A DNA stretch of 6,696 nucleotides, from NCBI GenBank assembly GCA_017998095.1, contig JAGODU010000207.1, positions 1 to 6,696 of the forward strand, given 5' to 3'. This document shows positions 1 through 6,535 of this stretch, one piece after another. The DNA is from Prolixibacteraceae bacterium. GTDB taxonomy: Bacteria > Bacteroidota > Bacteroidia > Bacteroidales > Prolixibacteraceae. The position numbers and the translations under genes are program-made. Positions within the stretch are counted from its first letter, which is position 1. Each line of letters opens with the position of its first letter. Below the pieces are notes generated by a model, which was not told the DNA's origin, searched no databases, and saw nothing but the letters and a program-made list of their open reading frames with translations.

Positions 1-2
1 TC

Positions 3-242
3 ATGGTTGACGGGTCTCTTACAAACGTGACCGGCATTGAGGCAAGGATAGGCAGGTATTCACAACCGGGAGCCGGTTGTTTAGGTATGTAAAGAGTAAA
101 TATCGAAGAAGGTGTGGATGTCGAATCCAGATCACTTATGCTTCATGGCCTTGATGTTTGGAAGATATACAAAGGAATCCTGGCAGTGTTTCACAAAGGC
201 CGGAGTAATAAAATGTTAAATTATTTTAGACGGATGAGATAA
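3..242 (+). pseudogene. 3' end or decayed remnant of an upstream gene, with in-frame stop
   Basis: Only this frame stays open through the first 89 bases; the other two forward frames stop at 8-10 and 28-30. It enters from the left edge and meets TAA at 90-92. The same frame then stays open for 49 more codons and ends at a tandem TAA TAA (240-245), which looks like a natural gene end. The second part reads like protein, with a stretch LDVWKIYKGILAVFHKGR near its end. This faintly resembles the C-terminal tail of polyprenyl-phosphate sugar-1-phosphate transferases (an S-L-x-L...D-x-K-I pattern followed by a basic tail), and the QPGAG at residues 22-26 of the fragment could match their KPGITG. 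That reading is inference and weak. Alternatives are a gene that truly ends at 92, followed by chance open sequence, or a gene ending at 30. A second forward frame is also open from 100 to 219. Confidence 0.3.
62..80. repeat. Perfect 8-bp inverted repeat, 3-base loop
   Basis: ACAACCGG (62-69) and CCGGTTGT (73-80) are exact reverse complements separated by GAG. The stem is GC-rich and should form a stable hairpin in RNA. It ends 9 bases before the in-frame TAA at 90-92. The following bases (TTAGGTATG) are not a true T-tract, so an intrinsic terminator is possible but not established. Confidence 0.5.
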
Positions 243-245
243 TAA

Positions 246-321
246 CATTGTTTAACTCTAATCACTTTTTGTCATCGGAGCGGAAGAGCAAATAGGTTAT
301 TCCCGGGTTGTTACTGGTAAT
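246..321 (+). other. Gap upstream of the flippase gene
   Basis: This lies between the tandem stop at 240-245 and the flippase ATG. I see no strong Shine-Dalgarno sequence and no clear promoter of either the sigma-70 or the Bacteroidota TAnnTTTG type. The flippase frame is open back to 262, but it holds no ATG, GTG or TTG upstream of 322. Confidence 0.4.
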
Positions 322-1815
322 ATGGAACCTGAAGTCTCAAGGACTTCCAAGGTTTTGGCGTTGTCTCTTGGTAAGACCCTTACTACACTCGCCAGTATTG
401 TGTTTGGTATGATTGCAGCAAGGGTTTTATCGAAGCATGATTATGCCACTATGAGACAAACAATGCTTGCCTATAGTTTCATTGCACCACTGTTAATGCT
501 CGGATTGCCTGATGCGCTCTATTATTATCTCCCCAGGACACAGGAACGGAAGAGAGGAGTAATTATTGACAATCTCTTTCTCATATTGATTCTTGCAATT
601 CTGTTCAGTGTTTTTCTAGCAGCAGGCGGATATAAACTGCTAGCTCATAGATTTAATAATCCTGATTTAGCCACTACACTTAAATGGATGATCCCTTACC
701 CGCTATATGTCATGCCTGCCGGAATACTCGGAGCTGTATTGTTGACCCAGAATAAGACTTACCTTTTAGCGAAATATAATGTTTTGTCTGCAGTGTTATT
801 GGCAGCTCTGACCATCTCGGGAGTATTAATAACAAAATCATATTCAGGTCCTCTCTTTGCTCAGATCTATTTTCCTGTACTATTGCTTCCTGTCGTATTA
901 TGGCTGGTATTTAAGAATGTGCCTGGTAGTTTCTCATGGCCTGACCGTAAAAGCATGACTAACATGCTGAAATATGCTGTTCCTCTCGGTCTTGCCGGGA
1001 TGATTAGTACGGTAATGCTGGAGACAAACAAGATCATTGTATCGGCAATGTGTACCCCTGAGGAATTCGCTAATTATGTTAACGGGGTTATCGAGATACC
1101 ATTGATTGGTATAATTACCGGATCCATTTCAGCAGTAATCCTTGTTGACATGACATCCTATGTACAAAAGGGTAATATGACTATGGCATTGGATCTGTTT
1201 AAAAAAGCAGCCGTTAAATCAGCTGTGATATTATTTCCGGTAATGATATTTCTACTGGTTTCTGGCAAGTCCTTTATAGTCACCTTATATTCCGAAAAAT
1301 ATCTCGAAAGTGTCGCACCATTTTACATATACTTGTTTGTATTACCAGTGCGAATTGTCATTTATGGATCTGCTTTAATGGCATTGGGCCAGACTCGGGT
1401 AATACTATACAGAAGCATTCTGGACCTAACAATAAATGTTATTTTAAGTATTTTGCTGGTTCATTTGATGGGTTACCTGGGTGCAGCTGTTGCTACAATA
1501 CTAACTCTTTATATCTGGACTGTACCCTTTAATCTCTATAAGATTGCCAGGGGATTTAATGTCAGCATGTTCAGGACGTTGCCTCTTGAAAAATTGTTTA
1601 GGATAATAATTATATGCTTGTCGGTCGTTCCTTTGCCCATAATTTACTTACTACTTTTTGATCATATTTACCTTATTCAACTTTTAATAACAGCAGTTCT
1701 TTACTTTGTACCTCTTACAGTATTGCTATTGCGAAATAGAATGTTGATTATACCAATAGCATATAGCAAATATGTTCCTGGAATAATAAGAGATAAAATC
1801 CTAAATAATGATTAA
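322..1815 (+). CDS. Wzx-type polysaccharide flippase (MOP/MATE-like superfamily)
   Basis: A 497-residue, very hydrophobic protein, the usual length for Wzx/RfbX translocases, which flip undecaprenyl-diphosphate-linked repeat units across the inner membrane. By eye there are about 12-14 membrane segments, roughly at residues 11-33, 45-68, 81-102, 122-142, 151-171, 176-198, 214-234, 253-276, 297-315, 332-352, 366-386, 388-406, 424-446 and 448-470. Family-like marks are the N-terminal GMIAARVLSKHDYATMRQ stretch (29-46), the charged loop around 72-80 and MGYLGAAVATILT (383-395), which resembles the small-residue helix seen late in the family. ATG 322 is the first start in the frame, which is open from 262. 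The gene overlaps the next by 8 bases, so the two are probably translationally coupled. Assignment to Wzx rather than MurJ or a MATE drug exporter rests on the glycosyltransferase neighbours. Substrate specificity cannot be read from the sequence, so I give no symbol. Confidence 0.88.
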   Translation: MEPEVSRTSKVLALSLGKTLTTLASIVFGMIAARVLSKHDYATMRQTMLAYSFIAPLLMLGLPDALYYYLPRTQERKRGVIIDNLFLILILAILFSVFLAAGGYKLLAHRFNNPDLATTLKWMIPYPLYVMPAGILGAVLLTQNKTYLLAKYNVLSAVLLAALTISGVLITKSYSGPLFAQIYFPVLLLPVVLWLVFKNVPGSFSWPDRKSMTNMLKYAVPLGLAGMISTVMLETNKIIVSAMCTPEEFANYVNGVIEIPLIGIITGSISAVILVDMTSYVQKGNMTMALDLFKKAAVKSAVILFPVMIFLLVSGKSFIVTLYSEKYLESVAPFYIYLFVLPVRIVIYGSALMALGQTRVILYRSILDLTINVILSILLVHLMGYLGAAVATILTLYIWTVPFNLYKIARGFNVSMFRTLPLEKLFRIIIICLSVVPLPIIYLLLFDHIYLIQLLITAVLYFVPLTVLLLRNRMLIIPIAYSKYVPGIIRDKILNND

Positions 1816-2338
1816 GGCACCTGTCCGTAAGAATGCCAAGCTAAGGTTTTGGTTGTGGCCTGTAAGGCTTATTGGTAAGTTCTGGAAGAGCCCTGTATCT
1901 CCTGGATTGTGGCTTGTGAATAAGTTTTGCCAGAATGTGTTAGACATTAATAATGATATTCCGTGGATGGTGCATTTTACTTCCAGGGTTACAGGTGAGA
2001 TTACAATTGGAGAAAATGTATGGATATCTTTCGCAGTTAGTGGTGGTTGTTATATTCAGGGCATTAACGGCATTATAATTGGTGACAATACTGTTTTTGC
2101 CCCTGGAGTAAAAATCATATCTTCAAATCATGATCATCAAGACTTAGATAAATTCATACCAAAGGAAGAAATAAAGATTGGGCGAAATTGTTGGATTGGT
2201 GCTAATGCCATTATATTGCCAGGAGTCAAGCTTGGGGACCATGTTGTGATTGGTGCTGGCTCTGTTGTTACTCAAGATATACCTGATCATTCTATTGCAG
2301 CAGGAAATCCGGCTAAGATAATTAGAACGATACTTTAA
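1808..2338 (+). CDS. Hexapeptide-repeat (left-handed beta-helix) acyltransferase 1
   Basis: A 176-residue protein of the WbbJ/WcaF/LacA-like class, which usually transfers acetyl from acetyl-CoA to a sugar hydroxyl or amino group. Residues 1-40 are rich in Trp, Arg and Lys with alternating hydrophobic residues, suggesting a peripheral membrane-facing segment. Hexapeptide rungs run from about 61 to 104 (ITIGENVWIS, IIIGDNTVFAPGVKI), are interrupted by a loop with SSNHDH (105-110), and resume at 122-155 (IKIGRNCWIGANAIILPGV, VVIGAGSVV). The loop His, H108 or H110, is the likely catalytic base. The GNPAKIIR end (166-173) is the family's typical C-terminal signature. All expected parts are present, so it looks intact. 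The start ATG lies inside the end of the flippase gene, with no separate ribosome binding site visible. It most likely acylates a sugar of the repeat unit or its precursor; acceptor and acyl group are unknown. Confidence 0.88.
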   Translation: MIKAPVRKNAKLRFWLWPVRLIGKFWKSPVSPGLWLVNKFCQNVLDINNDIPWMVHFTSRVTGEITIGENVWISFAVSGGCYIQGINGIIIGDNTVFAPGVKIISSNHDHQDLDKFIPKEEIKIGRNCWIGANAIILPGVKLGDHVVIGAGSVVTQDIPDHSIAAGNPAKIIRTIL

Positions 2339-2532
2339 ATGGAAAGGCAGGCTAATTTTTGATTCTCATAGGGTTGAGTTAATTGTCTTTTTTAGGGAGA
2401 TGAAGTATAGTAATTATTTTCTTTGAAGTGAACGATTGCAATCTAATTGCAAGCCGAGTGAGGAATCAGGTTATGTTATGATTTGTAAATCGTTTTATAA
2501 TTAAGGAAAAACCTAAAAATATACTAACAGGG
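2339..2532 (+). other. 194-base intergenic gap, possible internal promoter region
   Basis: This is the longest gap among the confident genes; the others are 17 bases or less. It contains no credible gene: the ATG at 2339 opens only seven codons. It holds a six-T run (2388-2393), a 7-bp hairpin (2436-2452) and a perfect TATAAT at 2496-2501, 31 bases before the next ATG. No good -35 hexamer lies 16-18 bases upstream of TATAAT, and in AT-rich DNA such a match is easily random. The Bacteroidota -7 consensus TAnnTTTG is only approximated near 2477-2485. The region may separate a flippase-acyltransferase unit from the glycosyltransferase unit, but no promoter is proven. Confidence 0.4.
2436..2452. 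repeat. 7-bp inverted repeat in the intergenic gap
   Basis: TTGCAAT (2436-2442) and ATTGCAA (2446-2452) are exact reverse complements around a CTA loop. The left arm is part of the self-complementary octamer ATTGCAAT (2435-2442), so the site also reads as two direct copies of ATTGCAA. It could be a hairpin in RNA or a two-site protein-binding sequence. No T-tract follows, so it is not a standard terminator. Confidence 0.45.
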
Positions 2533-3792
2533 ATGCATATTGTTTTGGTAATAAGTGACTTTTTCCCCCCTGGATTTGCTCCACGATTAGGATATATAGT
2601 TAAGTATCTAAGAGAATATGGGTATGAAGCTATTATTCTATCGACAGATATTCTGACACGAGAGGATAATGCAGATTTTTCCCATTTGGTTTCATATCCA
2701 AGAGTAAGGTATATTGTATCAAGTAGTGAGGCTGAACAGAAGGCATACTTGAAAACCCAAAAAAACTCAATAAAGAAACTAAAACATTTTATCAAACCAG
2801 ACTATAACCGGCCTCCTGGCTTAAATGAGAAAATGATTAAGGTCGGACTAGAAGTATTTAAAAAATATAATATCGAATTAATATTAAGTTCAACATCCTC
2901 TATTTTCCCTATGTCAGTTGCCCATGTTTTAAGTTCAAGATTTAATGTCCCTTGGGTGGCTGATGTAAGAGATGTTATTGAACAGGGCTTTTATAAAAGT
3001 CATTCCCTTAGAGACAAGATTGTCAAATTAAGAACCATCATAAGAAGGGGTTATTTGATTAGACATGCAGATTATGTAACTACAATTTCAAACTGGCACT
3101 GTCGTAAATTGAAAAACAAGAATAAACATATTGAACTGATATATAATGGTTTTGACCCGGAACTATTTTTTGAAAGAGAACCAATTAAAACTGAGAAATT
3201 TACTATAATTTATACTGGAACGATCTTGACTGTCAGGCATTACCAGGATCCAATCTTGTTTTTTTCAGCCTTGAAAAAGCTTAAAGAGGATGGCGTTATT
3301 TCTGTATCAAATTTTCAAATCATTTTTTATACATATCGTATTGGTATTGAATATATTAAAGGAATGGCTCAAAATTTCAATGTCTTAGAATACTTTACTT
3401 TCCATGAGTTCGTTACCGCCGCACAAGTTCCAGATTTATTGCATAAAAGTTCAATACTTCTGATGTTTGCAAAAAGAACCTCGAAAGGCGGACCGAAAGG
3501 TGTATTAACTACTAAATTATTCGAATACATGGCAACTCGAAGACCCATTTTATGTATTGAAAGCGACTATTCAGATATAGAGAAAATAATACTTGAGCTT
3601 GGTTTAGGATTAGCTGCAAGAGATGAAAGAGAAGTGTACGAATTTATTAAGACTAAGTATAATGAGTGGTTAAGGTTTGGATTTACGTTAAACAATGTTG
3701 AGAATGGAGTAGCTATGGAAAGTTATTCAAGGCAGCAGCAGGCAAAAAGATTTTCACAAATCTTTGACCATTTGATAGAATCAAGACACTGA
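2533..3792 (+). CDS. Glycosyltransferase, GT4-like (GT-B fold), GT4-A
   Basis: A 419-residue protein matching the length and two-domain layout of GT-B retaining glycosyltransferases, which use a nucleotide-sugar donor at the cytoplasmic membrane face. The N-terminal domain starts with MHIVLVISDFFPPGFAPR (1-18), a first beta strand and glycine loop, and contains WVADVRD (141-147), a motif common in this subgroup. The domain link holds LIYNGFDPELF (202-212). The C-terminal domain starts with FTIIYTGTI (223-231), and its donor-binding region is GPKGVLTTKLFEYMATRRPIL (320-340). E331 matches the second Glu of the EX7E motif, but the first Glu position is not Glu. The KxFEYMA pattern resembles WbuB/WcaI-type GT4 enzymes. 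ATG 2533 is the first start after the in-frame stop at 2479, and it places the canonical first strand at the N-terminus. The upstream AGGG touches the ATG and is too close to be a normal ribosome binding site. Donor and acceptor are unknown. Confidence 0.87.
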   Translation: MHIVLVISDFFPPGFAPRLGYIVKYLREYGYEAIILSTDILTREDNADFSHLVSYPRVRYIVSSSEAEQKAYLKTQKNSIKKLKHFIKPDYNRPPGLNEKMIKVGLEVFKKYNIELILSSTSSIFPMSVAHVLSSRFNVPWVADVRDVIEQGFYKSHSLRDKIVKLRTIIRRGYLIRHADYVTTISNWHCRKLKNKNKHIELIYNGFDPELFFEREPIKTEKFTIIYTGTILTVRHYQDPILFFSALKKLKEDGVISVSNFQIIFYTYRIGIEYIKGMAQNFNVLEYFTFHEFVTAAQVPDLLHKSSILLMFAKRTSKGGPKGVLTTKLFEYMATRRPILCIESDYSDIEKIILELGLGLAARDEREVYEFIKTKYNEWLRFGFTLNNVENGVAMESYSRQQQAKRFSQIFDHLIESRH

Positions 3793-3809
3793 CATTCATT
3801 CTAGTAGAG

Positions 3810-4409
3810 ATGTATAAAGTCATTGTGAGATTAATTAGAAAGACATTAAAGTTAGGCCAGACTTTTTTAAATTATTACTCAAGGGCAATCTTAGAGCAAG
3901 AATGTCGAAGCTTTGGCGAATTTGCTATTGTTGAATATCCTATACATACACTAGGTTTAAATTGTGTCACAATTGGAAGCAATTTTATTGTTTCAAAGGA
4001 TTTTAAGCTTCGAGCATATAATAATTTTGAGGGGTTGGTATATTATCCAAATATTACTATTGGCGACAATTTTTATTCAGGAACCCAAAGTTGCATTTCT
4101 GCGATAGGCATTATTAAAATTGGGAATAATGTCACGCTTGCTTCAAGAGTCACAATAATTGATCATTCTCATGGCAGAAAAGATTATACAGATCTAAGTA
4201 CTCCCGTTATGAAAAGAGAGTTAACAACCAAAGGGCCAATAATAATAGAAGATAATGTGTGGATTTGCGAAGGTGCTATTATTCTTGGAGGAGTGTTAGT
4301 AGGTAAAAATGCGATTATAGCTGCAAATTCTGTTGTAACAAAAGATGTTCCTCCTAATTGCATTGTAGGTGGGATACCAGCTCAAATCATTAGAACTTTA
4401 ACTCCCTAA
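3810..4409 (+). CDS. Hexapeptide-repeat (left-handed beta-helix) acyltransferase 2
   Basis: A 199-residue relative of acyltransferase 1, clearly different in sequence and so not a recent duplicate. Residues 1-30 form a basic, amphipathic stretch (MYKVIVRLIRKTLKLGQTFL). Beta-helix rungs are seen at about 52-64 (VTIGSNFIVS), 81-92 (NITIGDNFYSG) and 101-117 (IIKIGNNVTLASRVTI). A loop with IDHSHG (117-122) supplies the likely catalytic His, H119 or H121. The insertion up to TTKGPIIIEDNVWI (139-152) resembles WcaF/WbbJ-type O-acetyltransferases. The helix closes with VVTKDVPPNCIVGGIPAQIIR (175-195), where GGIPAQ replaces the commoner GNPAK. It starts 17 bases after GT4-A and ends 4 bases before GT2, so co-transcription is likely. 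It probably acetylates a sugar of the repeat unit; serine acetyltransferase or UDP-sugar N-acyltransferase activity is less likely in this setting but not excluded. Confidence 0.87.
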   Translation: MYKVIVRLIRKTLKLGQTFLNYYSRAILEQECRSFGEFAIVEYPIHTLGLNCVTIGSNFIVSKDFKLRAYNNFEGLVYYPNITIGDNFYSGTQSCISAIGIIKIGNNVTLASRVTIIDHSHGRKDYTDLSTPVMKRELTTKGPIIIEDNVWICEGAIILGGVLVGKNAIIAANSVVTKDVPPNCIVGGIPAQIIRTLTP

Positions 4410-4416
4410 GGAAATG
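4407..4416 (+). promoter_or_regulatory. Stop / ribosome-binding / start junction
   Basis: TAAGGAAATG packs the stop of acyltransferase 2 (TAA 4407-4409), an AAGGA-like sequence (4408-4412) and the GT2 start (4414-4416) into ten bases. The purine stretch is closer to the ATG than a typical Shine-Dalgarno site. This suggests that ribosomes ending on the upstream gene restart on GT2. It supports ATG 4414 as the start. Confidence 0.4.
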
Positions 4417-5376
4417 ACTTTTTCAATAGTGATCCCTACATTTAATGGAGGGAATTATATTGAGAGCACCTTATTATCGTCGATAAACCAAACACGGGAA
4501 GCCGATGAAATAATTGTCTATGATGATAATTCGCAAGATAAAACGGCAGAAATCTGCAAAACCTATATCTCTCGTATAAAATATATTCTTAATGAAAATG
4601 GTCCCTCGGGGTTTGTTGGTAGTTGGAATAGAGCAATAAAGTGTGCATGTTCTGATTATATTGCAATATTACATCAAGATGATATTATATATCCAACATT
4701 TTTGGAAGAAGTTGAAATAGCATTAATTAAACATCCAGACTCTAAGCACCTTTTTTCACTGTGTGATTATATTTCGGATACGGGGAGAATTCTGGTAAGA
4801 GGAGAAGAATCCATAAAAGAAAGCCATAAACTTGGTGATGTTATAATTTTCTCAGGCCAAGATTATATCAAGGAATATCAGAAGGAGTACCCTAATATTG
4901 CTCATATTCACCGTTGTCCAGGAGTTGTCACCCATCGATCAGTATTTGATATGGGTTGTTATTATCAACCTGAGGCTGGTCATATTGCTGACGATGATTT
5001 TTTTTATCGTGTTGGTTTACATACTTCCGTTATAGGAATAATAAAATCTCTTGCCGCATTTCGGATACATGATGAATCAGAAACAGGCAGAATCGGTGAC
5101 ATTAACCTTGTTTCAAGACTTTCAAAGGACTATCTTTATCAGGTGAAGCAATGGAAGAATTCCGACTTTATCAAGGGAGACAGTTATTATTATTTTGTTA
5201 ATAATGCCTTTAAATTTACTAATAGATTATTTGGATATGGATTGAAAGGATTGAATTATAACCTAATTAAGCTATCCTATAATCATATGACAAGTTTAAA
5301 TCTCGAAGGTTATAAAAATCCAAATAAGATGCTCCAATTGCTTTTCTATTTCGCAAGAAACATCCTCAAAATATAG
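4414..5376 (+). CDS. Family 2-like glycosyltransferase (GT-A fold)
   Basis: A 320-residue inverting-type glycosyltransferase with the usual GT2 landmarks. The N-terminus FSIVIPTFNGGNYIESTLLS (3-22) is the nucleotide-binding first strand and helix. VYDDNSQDKTAEI (35-47) carries the conserved Asp pair. WNRAIKCACSDYIAILHQDD (71-90) ends in the metal- and donor-binding D-x-D-type motif, here QDD. RCPGVVTHRSVF (167-178) and HIADDDFFYRVG (190-201) form the acceptor side, where an Asp of DDD is the likely catalytic base. FRIHDESET (216-224) is the familiar RxH motif near the domain end. Residues 225-320 form a variable tail with aromatic patches and a hydrophobic, basic C-terminus that may touch the membrane. 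No transmembrane span is evident. It lies 4 bases after acyltransferase 2 and 16 bases before GT4-B. Donor sugar is unknown. Confidence 0.9.
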   Translation: MTFSIVIPTFNGGNYIESTLLSSINQTREADEIIVYDDNSQDKTAEICKTYISRIKYILNENGPSGFVGSWNRAIKCACSDYIAILHQDDIIYPTFLEEVEIALIKHPDSKHLFSLCDYISDTGRILVRGEESIKESHKLGDVIIFSGQDYIKEYQKEYPNIAHIHRCPGVVTHRSVFDMGCYYQPEAGHIADDDFFYRVGLHTSVIGIIKSLAAFRIHDESETGRIGDINLVSRLSKDYLYQVKQWKNSDFIKGDSYYYFVNNAFKFTNRLFGYGLKGLNYNLIKLSYNHMTSLNLEGYKNPNKMLQLLFYFARNILKI

Positions 5377-5392
5377 TAGCAGTAACTTATAG

Positions 5393-6535
5393 ATGTCTGA
5401 ATTTTTAATTTTAATTCCGTGCTTATTAAACGGAGGTACGGAAATACAAACACTTCATTTGGCTAAAGTCCTAATGGATTGCCATAAAACAGTCAAAGTA
5501 CTCTGCTTTTTTGAGAGTGATCAAAACATCATAAATGATTTTAATAAAATCGGAGCAGAAGTTGTATTACTTGATTTCAATAGAAGGATTTTTTTTGTAG
5601 ATTTTATAATTAAATTGAAAAGAACACTAAAACTATTTCATCCTACTATTGTTCATATTCAATATATGGCACCAGGGGCTTTGCCGATAATAGCGGCGCG
5701 ACTTGCAGGTATAGAGAAAATATTCGCCACAGTACATCAACCATGGACTTACTCTCATGGATTATTAGCAAGAATTATATTGCGAGTAGCCTCGCTTCTG
5801 ACAACTAAATTCATTGCTGTTTCCTTGAATGCTGAAAAAAGCTGGTTTGGTAGTGCCACTCTTTATAATGAAAAAAGATCGCTTAAATCTCAACCACATC
5901 ATTTTACTATACATAATGCGATCAACACAGCAGAAATCGATCAAATTCTTGCAAGAACTAACCCTTCTCAAATAAAACAAGACTTAAACATTTCAACAGA
6001 GAAAGTAATTATTGGATCTATATCAAGATTAAGAAAAGAGAAAGGTGTTGATATTCTATTAGACGCTTTTTCACAATTAGTTGATCAGAACAAGAATATT
6101 CACCTTGTTATTATTGGAACAGGACCTGATGAGGATGATCTTAAAGCAAAAGTCATAGAAGCGGGTTGTCAAAATCAGGTTAGTTTTTATGGTCAAACTA
6201 AGTGGGGCCATGCAATGGAGTTATTATCTATAATTGATATCGTAGTAGTACCGTCTCGTTTTGAGGGATTTGGTCTTACAGCTGCAGAAGCTATGGCGGC
6301 GGAGAAACCTGTCATAGCATCTGATACTACAGGTTTGAAGGAGGTTGTTATTGACCATGAAACAGGCATACTCTTTAGCGTTGGTAATGTTTCTGCTTTG
6401 GTATTGGCTCTCCAGGAATTGATCATTGATTCTGATCTCCGCTATTGTTACGGCTTAGCCGGGAAGAAACGAGTGATTCAATACTTTAGTTCAGAGATTT
6501 TTACAAATAAAATCACTGCTCTATATAATAATTAA
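5393..6535 (+). CDS. Glycosyltransferase, GT4 family (GT-B fold), GT4-B
   Basis: A 380-residue protein with a complete GT4 pattern, acting in the cytoplasm or at the inner membrane as a retaining glycosyltransferase. The N-terminal acceptor domain (about 1-185) begins FLILIPCLLNGGTEIQTLHLA (4-24), with the GGxE glycine loop. It contains IVHIQYMAPGALPI (86-99) and TVHQPW (113-118), where the His is commonly active-site. IHNAINTAEI (173-182) marks the domain link. The C-terminal donor domain has IGSISRLRKEKGVDILLDAF (207-226), whose R and K usually contact the donor phosphates, then IGTGPDEDDL (241-250), and the full EX7E motif EGFGLTAAE (291-299) followed by AMAAEKPVIASDTTGLKEVV (300-319). Compared with GT4-A, this is the more canonical enzyme. 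No strong ribosome binding site precedes ATG 5393. Neighbours imply addition of one sugar to the lipid-linked repeat unit; the donor cannot be told from sequence alone. Confidence 0.92.
   Translation: MSEFLILIPCLLNGGTEIQTLHLAKVLMDCHKTVKVLCFFESDQNIINDFNKIGAEVVLLDFNRRIFFVDFIIKLKRTLKLFHPTIVHIQYMAPGALPIIAARLAGIEKIFATVHQPWTYSHGLLARIILRVASLLTTKFIAVSLNAEKSWFGSATLYNEKRSLKSQPHHFTIHNAINTAEIDQILARTNPSQIKQDLNISTEKVIIGSISRLRKEKGVDILLDAFSQLVDQNKNIHLVIIGTGPDEDDLKAKVIEAGCQNQVSFYGQTKWGHAMELLSIIDIVVVPSRFEGFGLTAAEAMAAEKPVIASDTTGLKEVVIDHETGILFSVGNVSALVLALQELIIDSDLRYCYGLAGKKRVIQYFSSEIFTNKITALYNN

Noticed and set aside
2365..2393. Possible intrinsic terminator after acyltransferase 1
   Set aside because: The only stem is a 4-bp CTCA/TGAG pair (2365-2368 with 2375-2378), and the six-T run starts nine bases later. 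This is too weak to call a terminator.
2496..2501. Perfect TATAAT as a sigma-70 promoter for GT4-A
   Set aside because: No matching -35 hexamer lies at 16-18 bases, and the inferred Bacteroidota host normally uses a different consensus. It is kept only as a note in the gap entry.
2466..2795. 109-codon reverse-strand open frame
   Set aside because: It overlaps the intergenic gap and the start of GT4-A, whose motifs and length are clear. It shows no recognisable motifs and reads as an antisense shadow.
5765..5980. 71-codon reverse-strand open frame inside GT4-B
   Set aside because: It lies fully within a well-supported gene and has no family features.
6193..6426. 77-codon reverse-strand open frame inside GT4-B
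   Set aside because: It lies opposite the conserved donor domain with the EX7E motif, so it is an antisense shadow.
322..6535. A previously undescribed biological system such as a defence island
   Set aside because: All six secure genes fit well-known polysaccharide biosynthesis families. No nuclease, reverse transcriptase, toxin-antitoxin pair or other unexplained protein is present.
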